Shown here one piece after another: positions 1 to 7,738 of a stretch of DNA of 64,000 nt. Under the pieces are notes generated by a model. It did not search any database and had not been told where the DNA came from. It worked only from the letters and a program-made list of their open reading frames with translations. The first letter of the stretch is position 1, and each line of letters begins with the position of its first letter. The stretch covers positions 372,001-436,000 of the forward strand of contig NZ_JABBCH010000002.1 in NCBI RefSeq assembly GCF_012952295.1. Reading direction: 5' to 3'. The translations under genes and the position numbers were made by a program. Source of the stretch: Crystallibacter degradans. GTDB lineage: Bacteria > Actinomycetota > Actinomycetes > Actinomycetales > Micrococcaceae.

Positions 1-1
1 G

Positions 2-658
2 CGCCTCTTTGATGAGTACGGGCTGAACGCAACGCTTTTCGCTTGTGCCCTTGCCGTTGAGCGTAATCCTGCTGTTGGCGAGTGGGTCCAAAGGGCCGGC
101 CACGATGTCCTGTGCCACGGTTGGCGCTGGAGCAAAACGTGGGAGCTTTCTCGTGAAGAAGAGCGGGAGCGCATTGCCCTGGCGGTTAAATCCATCACCG
201 ATACCTGCGGAGCACCACCTTCCGGCTGGTACTGCCGTTACTCAGCCAGCGTTAATACACGGGAGTTGATCGCCGAATATGGAGACCCCTTTATATATGA
301 CTCCGATGCGTACAACGACGACCTGCCGTACTTTGCGGATGTCAAGGGAACCCGTCAGCTGATAGTGCCGTACAACAGCCTGCCCTATAACGACGCTCGG
401 GTAACGAGTGGCATGACGCCTGCGGATTATGTTGACATGTGCAAACGCGGTATCGATGAATATCGGCGGGAGGGCCTGGCCGGGTACCCAAAGATGATGA
501 CAGTGGGGCTCCACGCGCGCTGGGCCGGACAAGCGAGCCGAGCCTCAGCTGTAAGGGAGATAATCGAATACGCGCAGAGCCTGGGGGATGTGTGGATCGC
601 CAGGCGCCTTGATATTGCCAATTGGTGGCTCAAAAACCATGAATCCTTTGGTTCATAG
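2..658 (+). CDS. Polysaccharide deacetylase, allantoinase (PuuE)-like, 5' truncated by window edge
   Basis: The reading frame is open from base 2 to the TAG at 656-658, giving the last 218 residues of a longer protein. Sequences such as DSDAYNDDLPY, the later PKMMTVGLHARWAG and the near-terminal VWIARRLDIANWW are typical of the PuuE-type branch of NodB-fold polysaccharide deacetylases, which hydrolyse cyclic amides such as allantoin in purine breakdown. The metal-binding N-terminal part lies outside the window. The next gene on the same strand is an XRE-cupin regulator, a usual companion of such catabolic genes. The exact substrate is not provable here. Confidence 0.82.
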   Translation, partial: RLFDEYGLNATLFACALAVERNPAVGEWVQRAGHDVLCHGWRWSKTWELSREEERERIALAVKSITDTCGAPPSGWYCRYSASVNTRELIAEYGDPFIYDSDAYNDDLPYFADVKGTRQLIVPYNSLPYNDARVTSGMTPADYVDMCKRGIDEYRREGLAGYPKMMTVGLHARWAGQASRASAVREIIEYAQSLGDVWIARRLDIANWWLKNHESFGS

Positions 659-737
659 GACTGCTCCTCACCCTTCCTGTCTCATGGTTAAACTGTATGG
701 CCGACGGCAGAGCCGTACCTAATGGATATATCCCCAT

Positions 738-775
738 GCCCCTTGTCGATGTCGCGGCAACCATCGACAAGGGGC
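738..775. terminator. Perfect 14-bp stem-loop downstream of the deacetylase
   Basis: Bases 738-751 (GCCCCTTGTCGATG) pair perfectly with 762-775 across a 10-base loop, 80 bases after the deacetylase stop codon. There is no T-run, so it is either a non-canonical terminator or an RNA-stabilising hairpin. The rest of 659-1124 shows no convincing gene; its short reading frames have no ribosome binding site and no recognisable motif. Confidence 0.5.
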
Positions 776-1124
776 AATCCGCATGCGTGCGGCCTTGCAT
801 CGCGTCATGCGAAGCGTCTCGAATCGTGGCTGATATCTGCATCGTCTCGCAGCCAGACCCATTTTTGTTTGAGCTCTCCGTGAGTATGACGCCTCAGTGT
901 CCGACCCTGGTCTCACCGACTGGTTTTGAAACTCGTTTATCTTCGCAGGTAGCATCCGGGCGCATATTGCGGGAAGCTCCGGCGGTCGTTCCCGCGTCCA
1001 GTAACCGCGAACTGGAGGCGGAACCAACTGCACATGAAACAAGGCACCGACATCCAGTCGTCGGGTCAGGTTCAGCTACGGCTTTCGCATCGTGACATCA
1101 TGAGTATGTACAGCAAAGCGGCCA

Positions 1125-1856
1125 GTGTTGACGAGTTTTGAAAAATCAAGCGTTGCCCGAACTACATCGGAGCCAGGCATAGGAGCGGAGGCGTTGAACA
1201 TCGATAGTGCGGTATCCCCGGACTTCACACATACCAGTGATGTCGGACAGCGTCTACGTTTCCTGCGTCAACAAAGAAACCTCACTCTTCGTCAGCTCGC
1301 ACATCGTCTGGGGATCAGCGCCAGTGCCCTTTCCCAAATGGAGACAGGGCGTCGGCGGCCTTCCCTTCAGCGGCTCCATCAGATAGTCGCTGAACTTGGG
1401 TTTCCGCTAACGGCAGTTTTCGACAACGAGCCTCAAGGCTCCGTAAACGTACCCAAAGCAAAGCTGGCCGATGCAAACACACTTACTCCTTCTGTCGAAA
1501 TACGCGGTGCGCTCATACAACGCGCGCAGCAAGCACCGACCATGATTCTTAGCGGCGGAATCGAATGGCGTGGGGCGTCGCCGATCCATATGGAGGGCGT
1601 TGACGTACTCCGGGTCACGTACCCACCCCATTCCGCTCCTTCAGGATTGATGACGCATGAAGGGGTGGAAATCGTGCATGTCATATTTGGAGCCCTGGAC
1701 TTTGAGGTAGGCGGCGAAACCCACCACTTAGAAGAAGCGGATTCAATAATGTACCAGTCCACTACGCCGCATAAAGTCAGCAACCCAAACAGCAAAGCAG
1801 CCAGCGCGATTTGGGTGGTCAGCGGGGACAACTGCGCATTCGAAGTTGGAACGTAA
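1125..1856 (+). CDS. XRE-family regulator with C-terminal cupin domain
   Basis: 243 residues. A helix-turn-helix of the XRE/Cro type spans about residues 40-95 (LRQLAHRLGISASALSQMETG), followed after a linker by a cupin domain at about 165-240 (HEGVEIVHVIFGALDFEVGG). This architecture senses a small ligand through the cupin and regulates catabolic or transport genes. The GTG at 1125 is the longest reasonable start; later TTG codons are possible because no clear Shine-Dalgarno is present. The upstream deacetylase is the most likely target. Confidence 0.85.
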   Translation: MLTSFEKSSVARTTSEPGIGAEALNIDSAVSPDFTHTSDVGQRLRFLRQQRNLTLRQLAHRLGISASALSQMETGRRRPSLQRLHQIVAELGFPLTAVFDNEPQGSVNVPKAKLADANTLTPSVEIRGALIQRAQQAPTMILSGGIEWRGASPIHMEGVDVLRVTYPPHSAPSGLMTHEGVEIVHVIFGALDFEVGGETHHLEEADSIMYQSTTPHKVSNPNSKAASAIWVVSGDNCAFEVGT

Positions 1857-1942
1857 TTGTGCTTGTCTCGCGTTAGCTGAGACCAGGGCCGCCGCAACAA
1901 GTCATACCACCTGCAGGTCACCGGCGAGCCGTTGACGTTGGG

Positions 1943-1956
1943 CTAGGTCGACCTAG
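1943..1956. promoter_or_regulatory. 14-bp perfect palindrome in the gap after the XRE gene
   Basis: CTAGGTCGACCTAG is a perfect palindrome in the 250-base gap between the XRE regulator and the TPR pseudogene. It has no flanking T-run and no loop, so it resembles a protein-binding site more than a terminator. No regulator can be assigned to it. Confidence 0.25.
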
Positions 1957-2108
1957 GCCTTCTAACAGCATTTTATATTCATGCCCGCGTGCTCATTAGC
2001 TCAGTACCAAGGCAGCGGCCGCGGAGGCGGGGCACCAGCGCCTGTCCTCGGGTTCTGCCGCGGTTCTGTCGCGCGGTGCGGCATGATCATGGCGGGGCGC
2101 CCGGAGGG

Positions 2109-2664
2109 TCACGCTGGAGACGTTTTCGGGTGCTTGGGGTCCGTCGCCGGCAGGTTACCGGTCTGTTCATTGTCGAAGGCGTTCAGGTGCGCCAGCCGGT
2201 ACGCCAGGCGCATTGCTTGGCGGGCGGCTGCGATTTCGGCTTCGGGGCTACCGGCGCTTTGGTGCAGGTCGGCTGCCCATTTCGAATTCCTGCGCCGCCT
2301 CCAGGTGGCGGCCTTCTTCGAGGAGTCGGCGCCCGGTGTGGTGGTGGACGCCGGCCTCCGCGGCCGGGGTCCGGGCCAAGCGCAGGGCTTCGCCCTGCAG
2401 CCATGCTGCTTCGTCCCAGCGGTACTGGCATTGGTAGATATGTGCCAGCAGCAGCAACGGGCCGAACCGGTTGTCGGAGCTGGCGAGCAGTTCTTCGGCC
2501 CCGGCTGCTGCCTCATTGAGGCGTCCGTGCTGGCACAGCGCCCAGATCCGTTTCATCGGCGTGCCCTCACTGGCCTGCGCCCGGGCAGCGTCGGGTTCCA
2601 GGAGCAACTTGCGCAGGGTGCCCTGGTCCGGGACCCCGAGCGGTCCGGGGGCTTTCTCATCCAT
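2109..2664 (-). pseudogene. TPR-like protein, interrupted by a one-base frameshift
   Basis: The N-terminal part begins with MDEKAPGPLGVPDQGTLRKL and contains TPR-like helices (AEELLASSDNRFGPLLLLAH). It reads to about base 2282, then loses frame; the C-terminal part (WAADLHQSAGSPEAEIAAAR) continues in the next frame to a stop at 2109. Removing one A from the AAA run (TTT at 2280-2282 on the + strand) restores EFEWAADLHQ and a protein of about 185 residues. TPR proteins of this layout occur in other Arthrobacter from memory; function unknown. An upstream ATG at 2739 is an alternative start. True mutation and homopolymer sequencing error cannot be told apart. Confidence 0.6.
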
Positions 2665-2781
2665 GGCTCTAGCGGGCAGGCTTTCTGGAACGGGAAACAG
2701 GGAACGGCCGCGCGGACCGGATATGTCAGCGTAAGGCATTCCAGGGTAAGTTGAAACGTTTTATGTATTTTGCTCCAGAAA

Positions 2782-3344
2782 TTAAGGTAGGCGTCCAGCT
2801 CTGAGCCTCACTGGTGCGCCAGCCTGTTCGGGCTGGAGCGGTACCGGGCTGAGTAGCACTGCAGGCCCGCGGTGAAGGACGCCGTTGGACAGCGGCTGGC
2901 AGCGCAAACCACCTCGTCCGCGCATAGCGGCGTGGGCACCGGGAGCCAACATCCGGTCCATCCAGACACAGGGATGGGCATGCCGTCCGCCCCGCAGCTG
3001 CACGATTTCGCCACGGGATTCCAGCGCGAATTCTTCGCCGATCAGCGGCGCCAAATGGGCACCGCGCAGGACCACGTTGCGACGGGTCAGCAGCGGGTCA
3101 AATCGAGCTCGGCGGCGATGGCCTCGAGGGATTCGACGGCCATCAGCGTGACGGCTGCGTCCATATGCGCTGCCTTGCCGAAGAACCTGTCCCCGACGAT
3201 GCCTTTGCCTGCAATCACTTCGATCCGGTCGAGATCCGCGGTGGGAACGCTGGCGGCGCCGTCGTTAGCCCTGCCGAAGTAGACATGGCCCGACGACACC
3301 AGCAGGTGCAGGATCTCCACGCTGTACCTGTACGTCGTCGTCAT
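2782..3344 (-). pseudogene. MOSC-domain protein, interrupted by a one-base frameshift
   Basis: The N-terminal half (from MTTTYRYSVEILHLLVSS, start 3344 with GGAGTGGCGG upstream) carries the MOSC signature GKGIVGDRFFGK and stops at 3087. The C-terminal half (VVLRGAHLAPLIGEEFALES to about 2782) continues in another frame. One missing base near the AAA at 3100-3102 would restore DPLLTRRNVVLRG, the expected MOSC sequence. MOSC proteins bind molybdenum-cofactor sulfur or act in metal-sulfur chemistry. The neighbouring TPR gene is also frameshifted, so either the locus is decaying or the assembly has small errors here. Confidence 0.7.
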
Positions 3345-3455
3345 TTCACCGCCACTCCCTGACTGCTCCATTTGTCTGTAGGGCGAACCTATCGGTTCGG
3401 AGTGTGCCGTGTATACGGCGACGTGCTGCTGCGGATTCGGTAGTTGTTGTCGGCT

Positions 3456-4343
3456 CTATGTGATAGGCAGGGTTTCGGGGCTGGTGGTAACCGGAGGGCG
3501 GTTTCCTGTGCGGGTGGCGCCGATGCCGGCGGCGATGACCAGGGCGATCCCGAGGATCGCGAAGGGACTGGGCACCTGGCCGAGGAAGGCGAGGCCGACG
3601 ATCATGCCGATGGCCGGTTCCAGGCACATCAGTGTGCCGAAGGCCGCGGCGGTGAGCCGTCGCAGGGCCAGCAGTTCGAGGCTGAACGGTACTACCGGCA
3701 GCAGCAGCGCAAGCCCGACGCCGACCAGCAGCAGGCGCCAGTCGAGGTGGGCGAACGCTTCCGGCCCCACCGTGAATGTTGCGACGAGCGCCGCGACGGG
3801 CATGGACACGGCCAGGGCGCCAAGTCCTTCGGCGGCATCGCCCGCCCGCTGGGTAAGGAGGATGTAGGCGGCCCAGCAGAGGGCCGCGCCCAGCGCGAAG
3901 AGCACTCCCACGCCGTCGGTCTGGCCATGCCAGGGCTCGGTCAACGCGACTACGCCTGCGCCGGCTACGAGTGCCCACAGCCGCGACACCCCTCGCCCGC
4001 GGACCAAGGCCACGCCCAGCGGGCCGAGGAACTCCAGTGCGACGGCGGTGCCCAAGGGCAGTCGTTCGGCCGCGGCCATGAACAGGATGGTCATGCCGGC
4101 CGTGGCCACGCCGAGCAGGACGCAGGTGCGCAACGCAGTCGCGCTGAAGCGGATCCGCCAGGGGCGGGCGATGGCAACCAGGATCACGGCCGCCCAAGCC
4201 AGGCGAAGCCACGCGACGCCTCCGGCGCCGAGCCGGTCGACGAGTCCCACGGAAACGGCCAGACCTATCTGAACGCAGCACATCGCGGCGAACGCCATGG
4301 CGGTGCCGGAGGTCGTGCCGGAGATGCGGAGCGCAGTTGTCAT
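3456..4343 (-). CDS. EamA/RhtA-type small-molecule exporter
   Basis: 295 residues with about ten hydrophobic segments in two EamA repeats (first repeat GGVAWLRLAWAAVILVAIA, second ending LTAAAFGTLMCLEPAIGMI). The LEPxIGMIVGLAFLGQ segment is characteristic of the RhtA-like amino-acid/threonine exporter subgroup of the drug/metabolite transporter superfamily. The ATG at 4343 is used because upstream in-frame sequence enters the divergent LysR promoter. The 84-base gap to the divergent LysR gene suggests that regulator controls it. Confidence 0.88.
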   Translation of the reverse strand: MTTALRISGTTSGTAMAFAAMCCVQIGLAVSVGLVDRLGAGGVAWLRLAWAAVILVAIARPWRIRFSATALRTCVLLGVATAGMTILFMAAAERLPLGTAVALEFLGPLGVALVRGRGVSRLWALVAGAGVVALTEPWHGQTDGVGVLFALGAALCWAAYILLTQRAGDAAEGLGALAVSMPVAALVATFTVGPEAFAHLDWRLLLVGVGLALLLPVVPFSLELLALRRLTAAAFGTLMCLEPAIGMIVGLAFLGQVPSPFAILGIALVIAAGIGATRTGNRPPVTTSPETLPIT

Positions 4344-4427
4344 CCCACTAGTAGAACCGGATTCCTCCATCCACGTCCACGTGATAATCATGTGCATACC
4401 GTTCAGGAAACATGGACAATCAGAAGG

Positions 4428-5327
4428 GTGGATATTCGACGGCTCCGAACGCTGCTTGAGCTCTCGCGCAGCGGCTCGATGCGGGAAGTGGCCGACCTGC
4501 TCGGCACCACCACCTCGACGGTCTCGCAGCAGATCGCGCTGCTCGCGCGCGAAACCGGTGCGGTGCTTTTGGAGCCTGAGGGTAGGGGAGTGCGCCTCAC
4601 GCCAGCCGGACGGCGGCTTTCCGAGCACGCGGCCACTATCCTCGCCGCGGTCGAGGCCGCGCGGGCCGATCTCGATCCGGAAGCCGCGCCTTCGGGCACC
4701 CTCCGCGTGGCCGGTTTCGCCACCGCAATCCGCAGGAACATCATCCCCACCGTCAACGAGGCCGCGGTTAGCCATCCAGCACTGCGGATTGCCGTTCAGG
4801 AACATGAGCCCGCCGAGGCGCTCGAAATGCTCCTGGCAGACAGGACGGACCTCGCGCTGACCTACGACTACAACCTCGCCGCGGTACTCGACGATCCCCG
4901 GCTCGACAGGCTTCCTCTCTGGTCCACACCCTGGGGCCTCGGCGTCCCCGCGGATGACAAGCAAACGGTGCAAGGCAACGCCCCCGAGGTTTTCAGGGCG
5001 TTCCGCGACCGGGACTGGGTCGGCAACTCCCGCAATCTGGCGGACGAAGTGGTGGTGCGGTCCATCGGTTCCCTCGCCGGCTTCGAACCCCGCCTTCGCC
5101 ACGAAGCCGACAGTCTCGATCTCGTCGAAGACCTCATCCTTGCAGGCATGGGCGTTGGACTGTTGCCCGCGGATAGGAAGCCGCCACCGGGCGTCGTAAT
5201 CATCCCGCTCGCCGAGCCCGAAGTCCGGCTACGCGCCTATGCCCATACGAGGAAAGGGCGCACCACGTGGCCGCCGTTGCGCTATGTGCTTGCCCGACTC
5301 GAACCGGGCGACCTAATCGAAAGGTGA
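4428..5327 (+). CDS. LysR-family transcriptional regulator
   Basis: 299 residues. The winged helix is at residues 1-60 (LRTLLELSRSGSMREVADLL then TSTVSQQIALLARETGAVLL) and a LysR substrate-binding domain follows (TLRVAGFATAIRRNIIPTV onward). The GTG at 4428 is the only start that gives the full helix-turn-helix in frame; the nearby ATG at 4412 has a better AGGA but is out of frame. It is divergent from the exporter and probably autoregulatory. Its last 270 bases are duplicated at 6401-6671. Confidence 0.9.
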   Translation: MDIRRLRTLLELSRSGSMREVADLLGTTTSTVSQQIALLARETGAVLLEPEGRGVRLTPAGRRLSEHAATILAAVEAARADLDPEAAPSGTLRVAGFATAIRRNIIPTVNEAAVSHPALRIAVQEHEPAEALEMLLADRTDLALTYDYNLAAVLDDPRLDRLPLWSTPWGLGVPADDKQTVQGNAPEVFRAFRDRDWVGNSRNLADEVVVRSIGSLAGFEPRLRHEADSLDLVEDLILAGMGVGLLPADRKPPPGVVIIPLAEPEVRLRAYAHTRKGRTTWPPLRYVLARLEPGDLIER

Positions 5328-5494
5328 ATGGGTCCCAGCTACGATCGCGATTTTTCCTTCATTAATATGCCTATCGGAGGACGTCTTCTGCCGTTCACCT
5401 CGGACCCCCCCCAGAGTGGTGGCTCATCCGTTGGTTGCCCTAGGGCGCCGCTAGGATTAGGGAGACTTGACAGGACGACGGACGGAACGACGGC

Positions 5495-6007
5495 ATGAGC
5501 TACAAGAACGAAGGGGAGATCAAGCAGGCGCTTGGTATCGATTCATGGCGGAATCTCTCCAAGGACAAGATAATCAAGTTCGCAGTCATGATGCCTCACA
5601 TGGACACGGAGCTGGCTCTAAAAATCGTTGAGCAGTTCCCCGTGTTCAAAGAGTTCGCCATCGATGCTGTGGATGTGATGGAGAAAGTGCACGAGTCCAC
5701 GCTCTCAGCCAACAAGCAGAGTCAAGAGCATGTCCACCAAGCCTTCCGGGAAATCAGGGAAATCCTCAAGGGCGAACTTAGCAAGGACGGCCTGAGTTGG
5801 GACGAGAAGAAGTTTCTCATCGAGCAAATTCAGGAGACTGGAAGGCTAGACTTCCAAAAGGACAGTGAGAATAAGCAGCTCTTGGACGGGTGGCTCAACA
5901 AGGTGTTAGTAGGTGCTGGTGCTGCACTCACCCTGGGCGTAATTTTTGTCGGCGGCAAAGTCATGTCCGAAAGTAAAGACAGCCCCGATGGACCCCTGGA
6001 AGCCTGA
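5495..6007 (+). CDS. Hypothetical protein with C-terminal membrane anchor
   Basis: 170 residues. The first ~130 residues are charged and helical, with a likely coiled coil around residues 60-125 (VHESTLSANKQSQEHVHQAF). One hydrophobic segment follows (KVLVGAGAALTLGVIFVGG, about residues 137-156) and a short polar tail. The ATG at 5495 is preceded by GGACGGAA. Lysine and AT content are higher than in neighbouring genes (for example ENKQLLDGWLNK), which hints at acquisition. I do not recognise the family; a tail-anchored or phage-like bitopic protein is possible. Confidence 0.65.
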   Translation: MSYKNEGEIKQALGIDSWRNLSKDKIIKFAVMMPHMDTELALKIVEQFPVFKEFAIDAVDVMEKVHESTLSANKQSQEHVHQAFREIREILKGELSKDGLSWDEKKFLIEQIQETGRLDFQKDSENKQLLDGWLNKVLVGAGAALTLGVIFVGGKVMSESKDSPDGPLEA

Positions 6008-6098
6008 GCGTCAGCGCGGCATAGGCTGCGTCCGAGAAACTGTCCTTGAAGTCCGCACTTCTTACTTGACTAGGTGCAGGTAGTGTCGCGACGGTGTT

Positions 6099-6193
6099 GA
6101 TTCGGTGAAACTGGTACGCCTGCCGAATTCGATCTCGTTGCAGTCCGGGTAACGGAAGGCGCCTTGCGGACGTCGTTATCGTAGGTTTCGCAC
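6099..6193 (-). pseudogene. 3' remnant of a VOC (glyoxalase-like) gene
   Basis: This 95-base stretch aligns by eye with the 3' end of the VOC gene at 17125-17466 at roughly 80 percent identity with small indels; both contain the blocks GATCTCGTTGC, GCCTTGCGGAC and CGTAGGTTTCG in the same order. Only the sequence for the final ~30 residues is present and it is no longer readable. Confidence 0.6.
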
Positions 6194-6234
6194 GCTTGGT
6201 GGCGGGAGCATGATTTTGCTTCCGCCAACAACGG

Positions 6235-6400
6235 TTAGACGAGGGACGCGCTGAGGTTCGCGTCCGCCGTCGTTGTTTGAATGGTTTGGCTGGCGCGGAT
6301 GAGGTCGGCGCAGCGCTCTCCCATCATCATGCCCGTGAGGTTGGGGTTGACGGTCACGTGCTCGGGCATGACCGAGGCGTCGGCGACGCGCAGGCCGGTG
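6235..6400 (-). pseudogene. 3' tail of codA (duplicate of 7739-7903)
   Basis: The minus strand reads the last 54 codons of choline oxidase, including RVADASVMPEHVTVNPNLT, with the same stop position, at roughly 95 percent nucleotide identity to the 3' end of the intact codA. Identity ends abruptly at 6400, where the LysR tail begins. It has no start codon or promoter and is not functional. Confidence 0.85.
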
Positions 6401-6671
6401 CGGACGAGGTTGTGTTGCGGGTCCATCGGTTCCCTCGCCGGCTTCGAACCCCGCCTGCGCCATGAAGCCGACAGTCTCGACCTCGTCTAGGACCTCATCC
6501 TTGCGGCATGGGCGTCGATCTGCTGTCCGCGGATAGGAAGCCGCCGCCCGGCGTCGTAATTCTCCCGCTCGCCGAGCCCGAAGTCCGGCTTCGCGCCTAT
6601 GCCCATACGAGGAAAGGGCGCACCACGTGGCCGTCGTTGCGCTACATTCTTGCCCGCCTCGAAGCGGGAGC
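6401..6671 (+). pseudogene. 3' tail of the LysR gene (duplicate of 5041-5312)
   Basis: Starting at CGGACGAGG the sequence follows the intact LysR gene from base 5041 almost to its end, at about 90 percent identity. The copy carries an in-frame TAG (6487-6489) where the parent has a GAA codon, plus single-base indels, so it cannot be translated. It directly abuts the codA tail in the orientation expected at a tandem-duplication junction. Confidence 0.85.
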
Positions 6672-6885
6672 GCGCCAGAGGCCCTCCCCGCCGCCGCGAG
6701 GAACGGGTACCGCTACAAGCCTCGGTTTTCCAATCATCGAGGTTCGGCCGTTCCGCCTCCCAACGTGATGCCCTTGCCACGGCGGAGAGGTCATCGCGCG
6801 CGGACGAATTCGTACGGTTCCACCAATAGGGAGGACCTGAATCTGGGCTAGGCGTAGGGTGGAATCTAGACGATAGGAGCACTTC

Positions 6886-7662
6886 ATGAAGAAAATCCTC
6901 ATGGTACTGACCAGCGTTTCCGAGATCGGCGATACGGGCGAGAAGACTGGCTACAACGTGGCCGAGGCTGCACATCCCTGGAAGGTCTTCAAAGATTCAG
7001 GGCATTTCGTCGACTTCGCGTCCATCCAGGGCGGTCAGCCCCCGCGCGATGACGTGGACTCGGAAGATCCTATCCAGGTTGCCTTCACGAAGGACGAGGT
7101 CACGCGGGCTGGGCTTTACAACACTGCCCGCGTTGACGTCGTTGATCCCAGCCAGTACGACGCCGTCTACCTCGTGGGAGGTCACGGCACCATGTGGGAT
7201 TTCCCGGATAGCGAAGGCTTGCAGAATCTGGTGGCCAGCGTTTACAACGTCGGCGGCGTGGTGGGCGCGGTCTGCCACGGGCCGGCCGGCCTGCTGAACG
7301 TGGAATTGGAGAACGGGCTTCGCCTCGTCGAGGGCCGGAGGGTGGCGGCATTCACCAACGAGGAGGAGGTGGCCGCAGGGAAGGACAAGGTCATCCCGTT
7401 CTTTTTGGCAGACCGACTTGAGGAACAGGGCGCCACCCACGTCTCCGCTGATGTCTTTGAGGAGAAGGTTGTAGTTGACGAACGGCTGGTGACCGGCCAG
7501 AACCCGGCTTCAGCCGCCGGCGTGGCCAAGGAGATGGAGAAGCTCCTTGCGGAGGTCATCCACCAGGAAAAAGCCGAGGAACAGCACGAGACGGAGACTT
7601 TGCGCGCCGAGAAGGACGCCGAGAAAAACGCCAAGAAGGCTGCCGCAGAAGCGGAGCACTAA
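6886..7662 (+). CDS. DJ-1/PfpI-family protein (Hsp31-like class I amidotransferase fold)
   Basis: 258 residues. The DJ-1/PfpI nucleophile elbow is AVCHGPAGLL with Cys130 and His131, and an acidic residue in DTGEKTGYNVAEA near residue 19 completes the usual site. Such proteins act as glyoxalases III, deglycases or chaperones. The last ~35 residues are an Ala/Glu/Lys-rich helical tail not needed for the fold. AGGAG sits just before the ATG at 6886. It lies between the duplicated LysR tail and codA and is transcribed alone. Confidence 0.88.
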   Translation: MKKILMVLTSVSEIGDTGEKTGYNVAEAAHPWKVFKDSGHFVDFASIQGGQPPRDDVDSEDPIQVAFTKDEVTRAGLYNTARVDVVDPSQYDAVYLVGGHGTMWDFPDSEGLQNLVASVYNVGGVVGAVCHGPAGLLNVELENGLRLVEGRRVAAFTNEEEVAAGKDKVIPFFLADRLEEQGATHVSADVFEEKVVVDERLVTGQNPASAAGVAKEMEKLLAEVIHQEKAEEQHETETLRAEKDAEKNAKKAAAEAEH

Positions 7663-7738
7663 CACCAACAGCGCGCTGAAACCGACGGCCACCCTGACGA
7701 CAGGGCGGCCGCCAGTTGGCGTACAGGCCGGGAACTTT

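Noticed and set aside
3444-4427. Long in-frame extension upstream of the LysR start
   Set aside because: It runs antisense through the exporter gene; the LysR protein pattern begins at 4428.
6672-6885. Search for a gene between the LysR tail and the PfpI gene
   Set aside because: All frames are short, with Arg/Pro-rich shadow composition; no motif or start signal.
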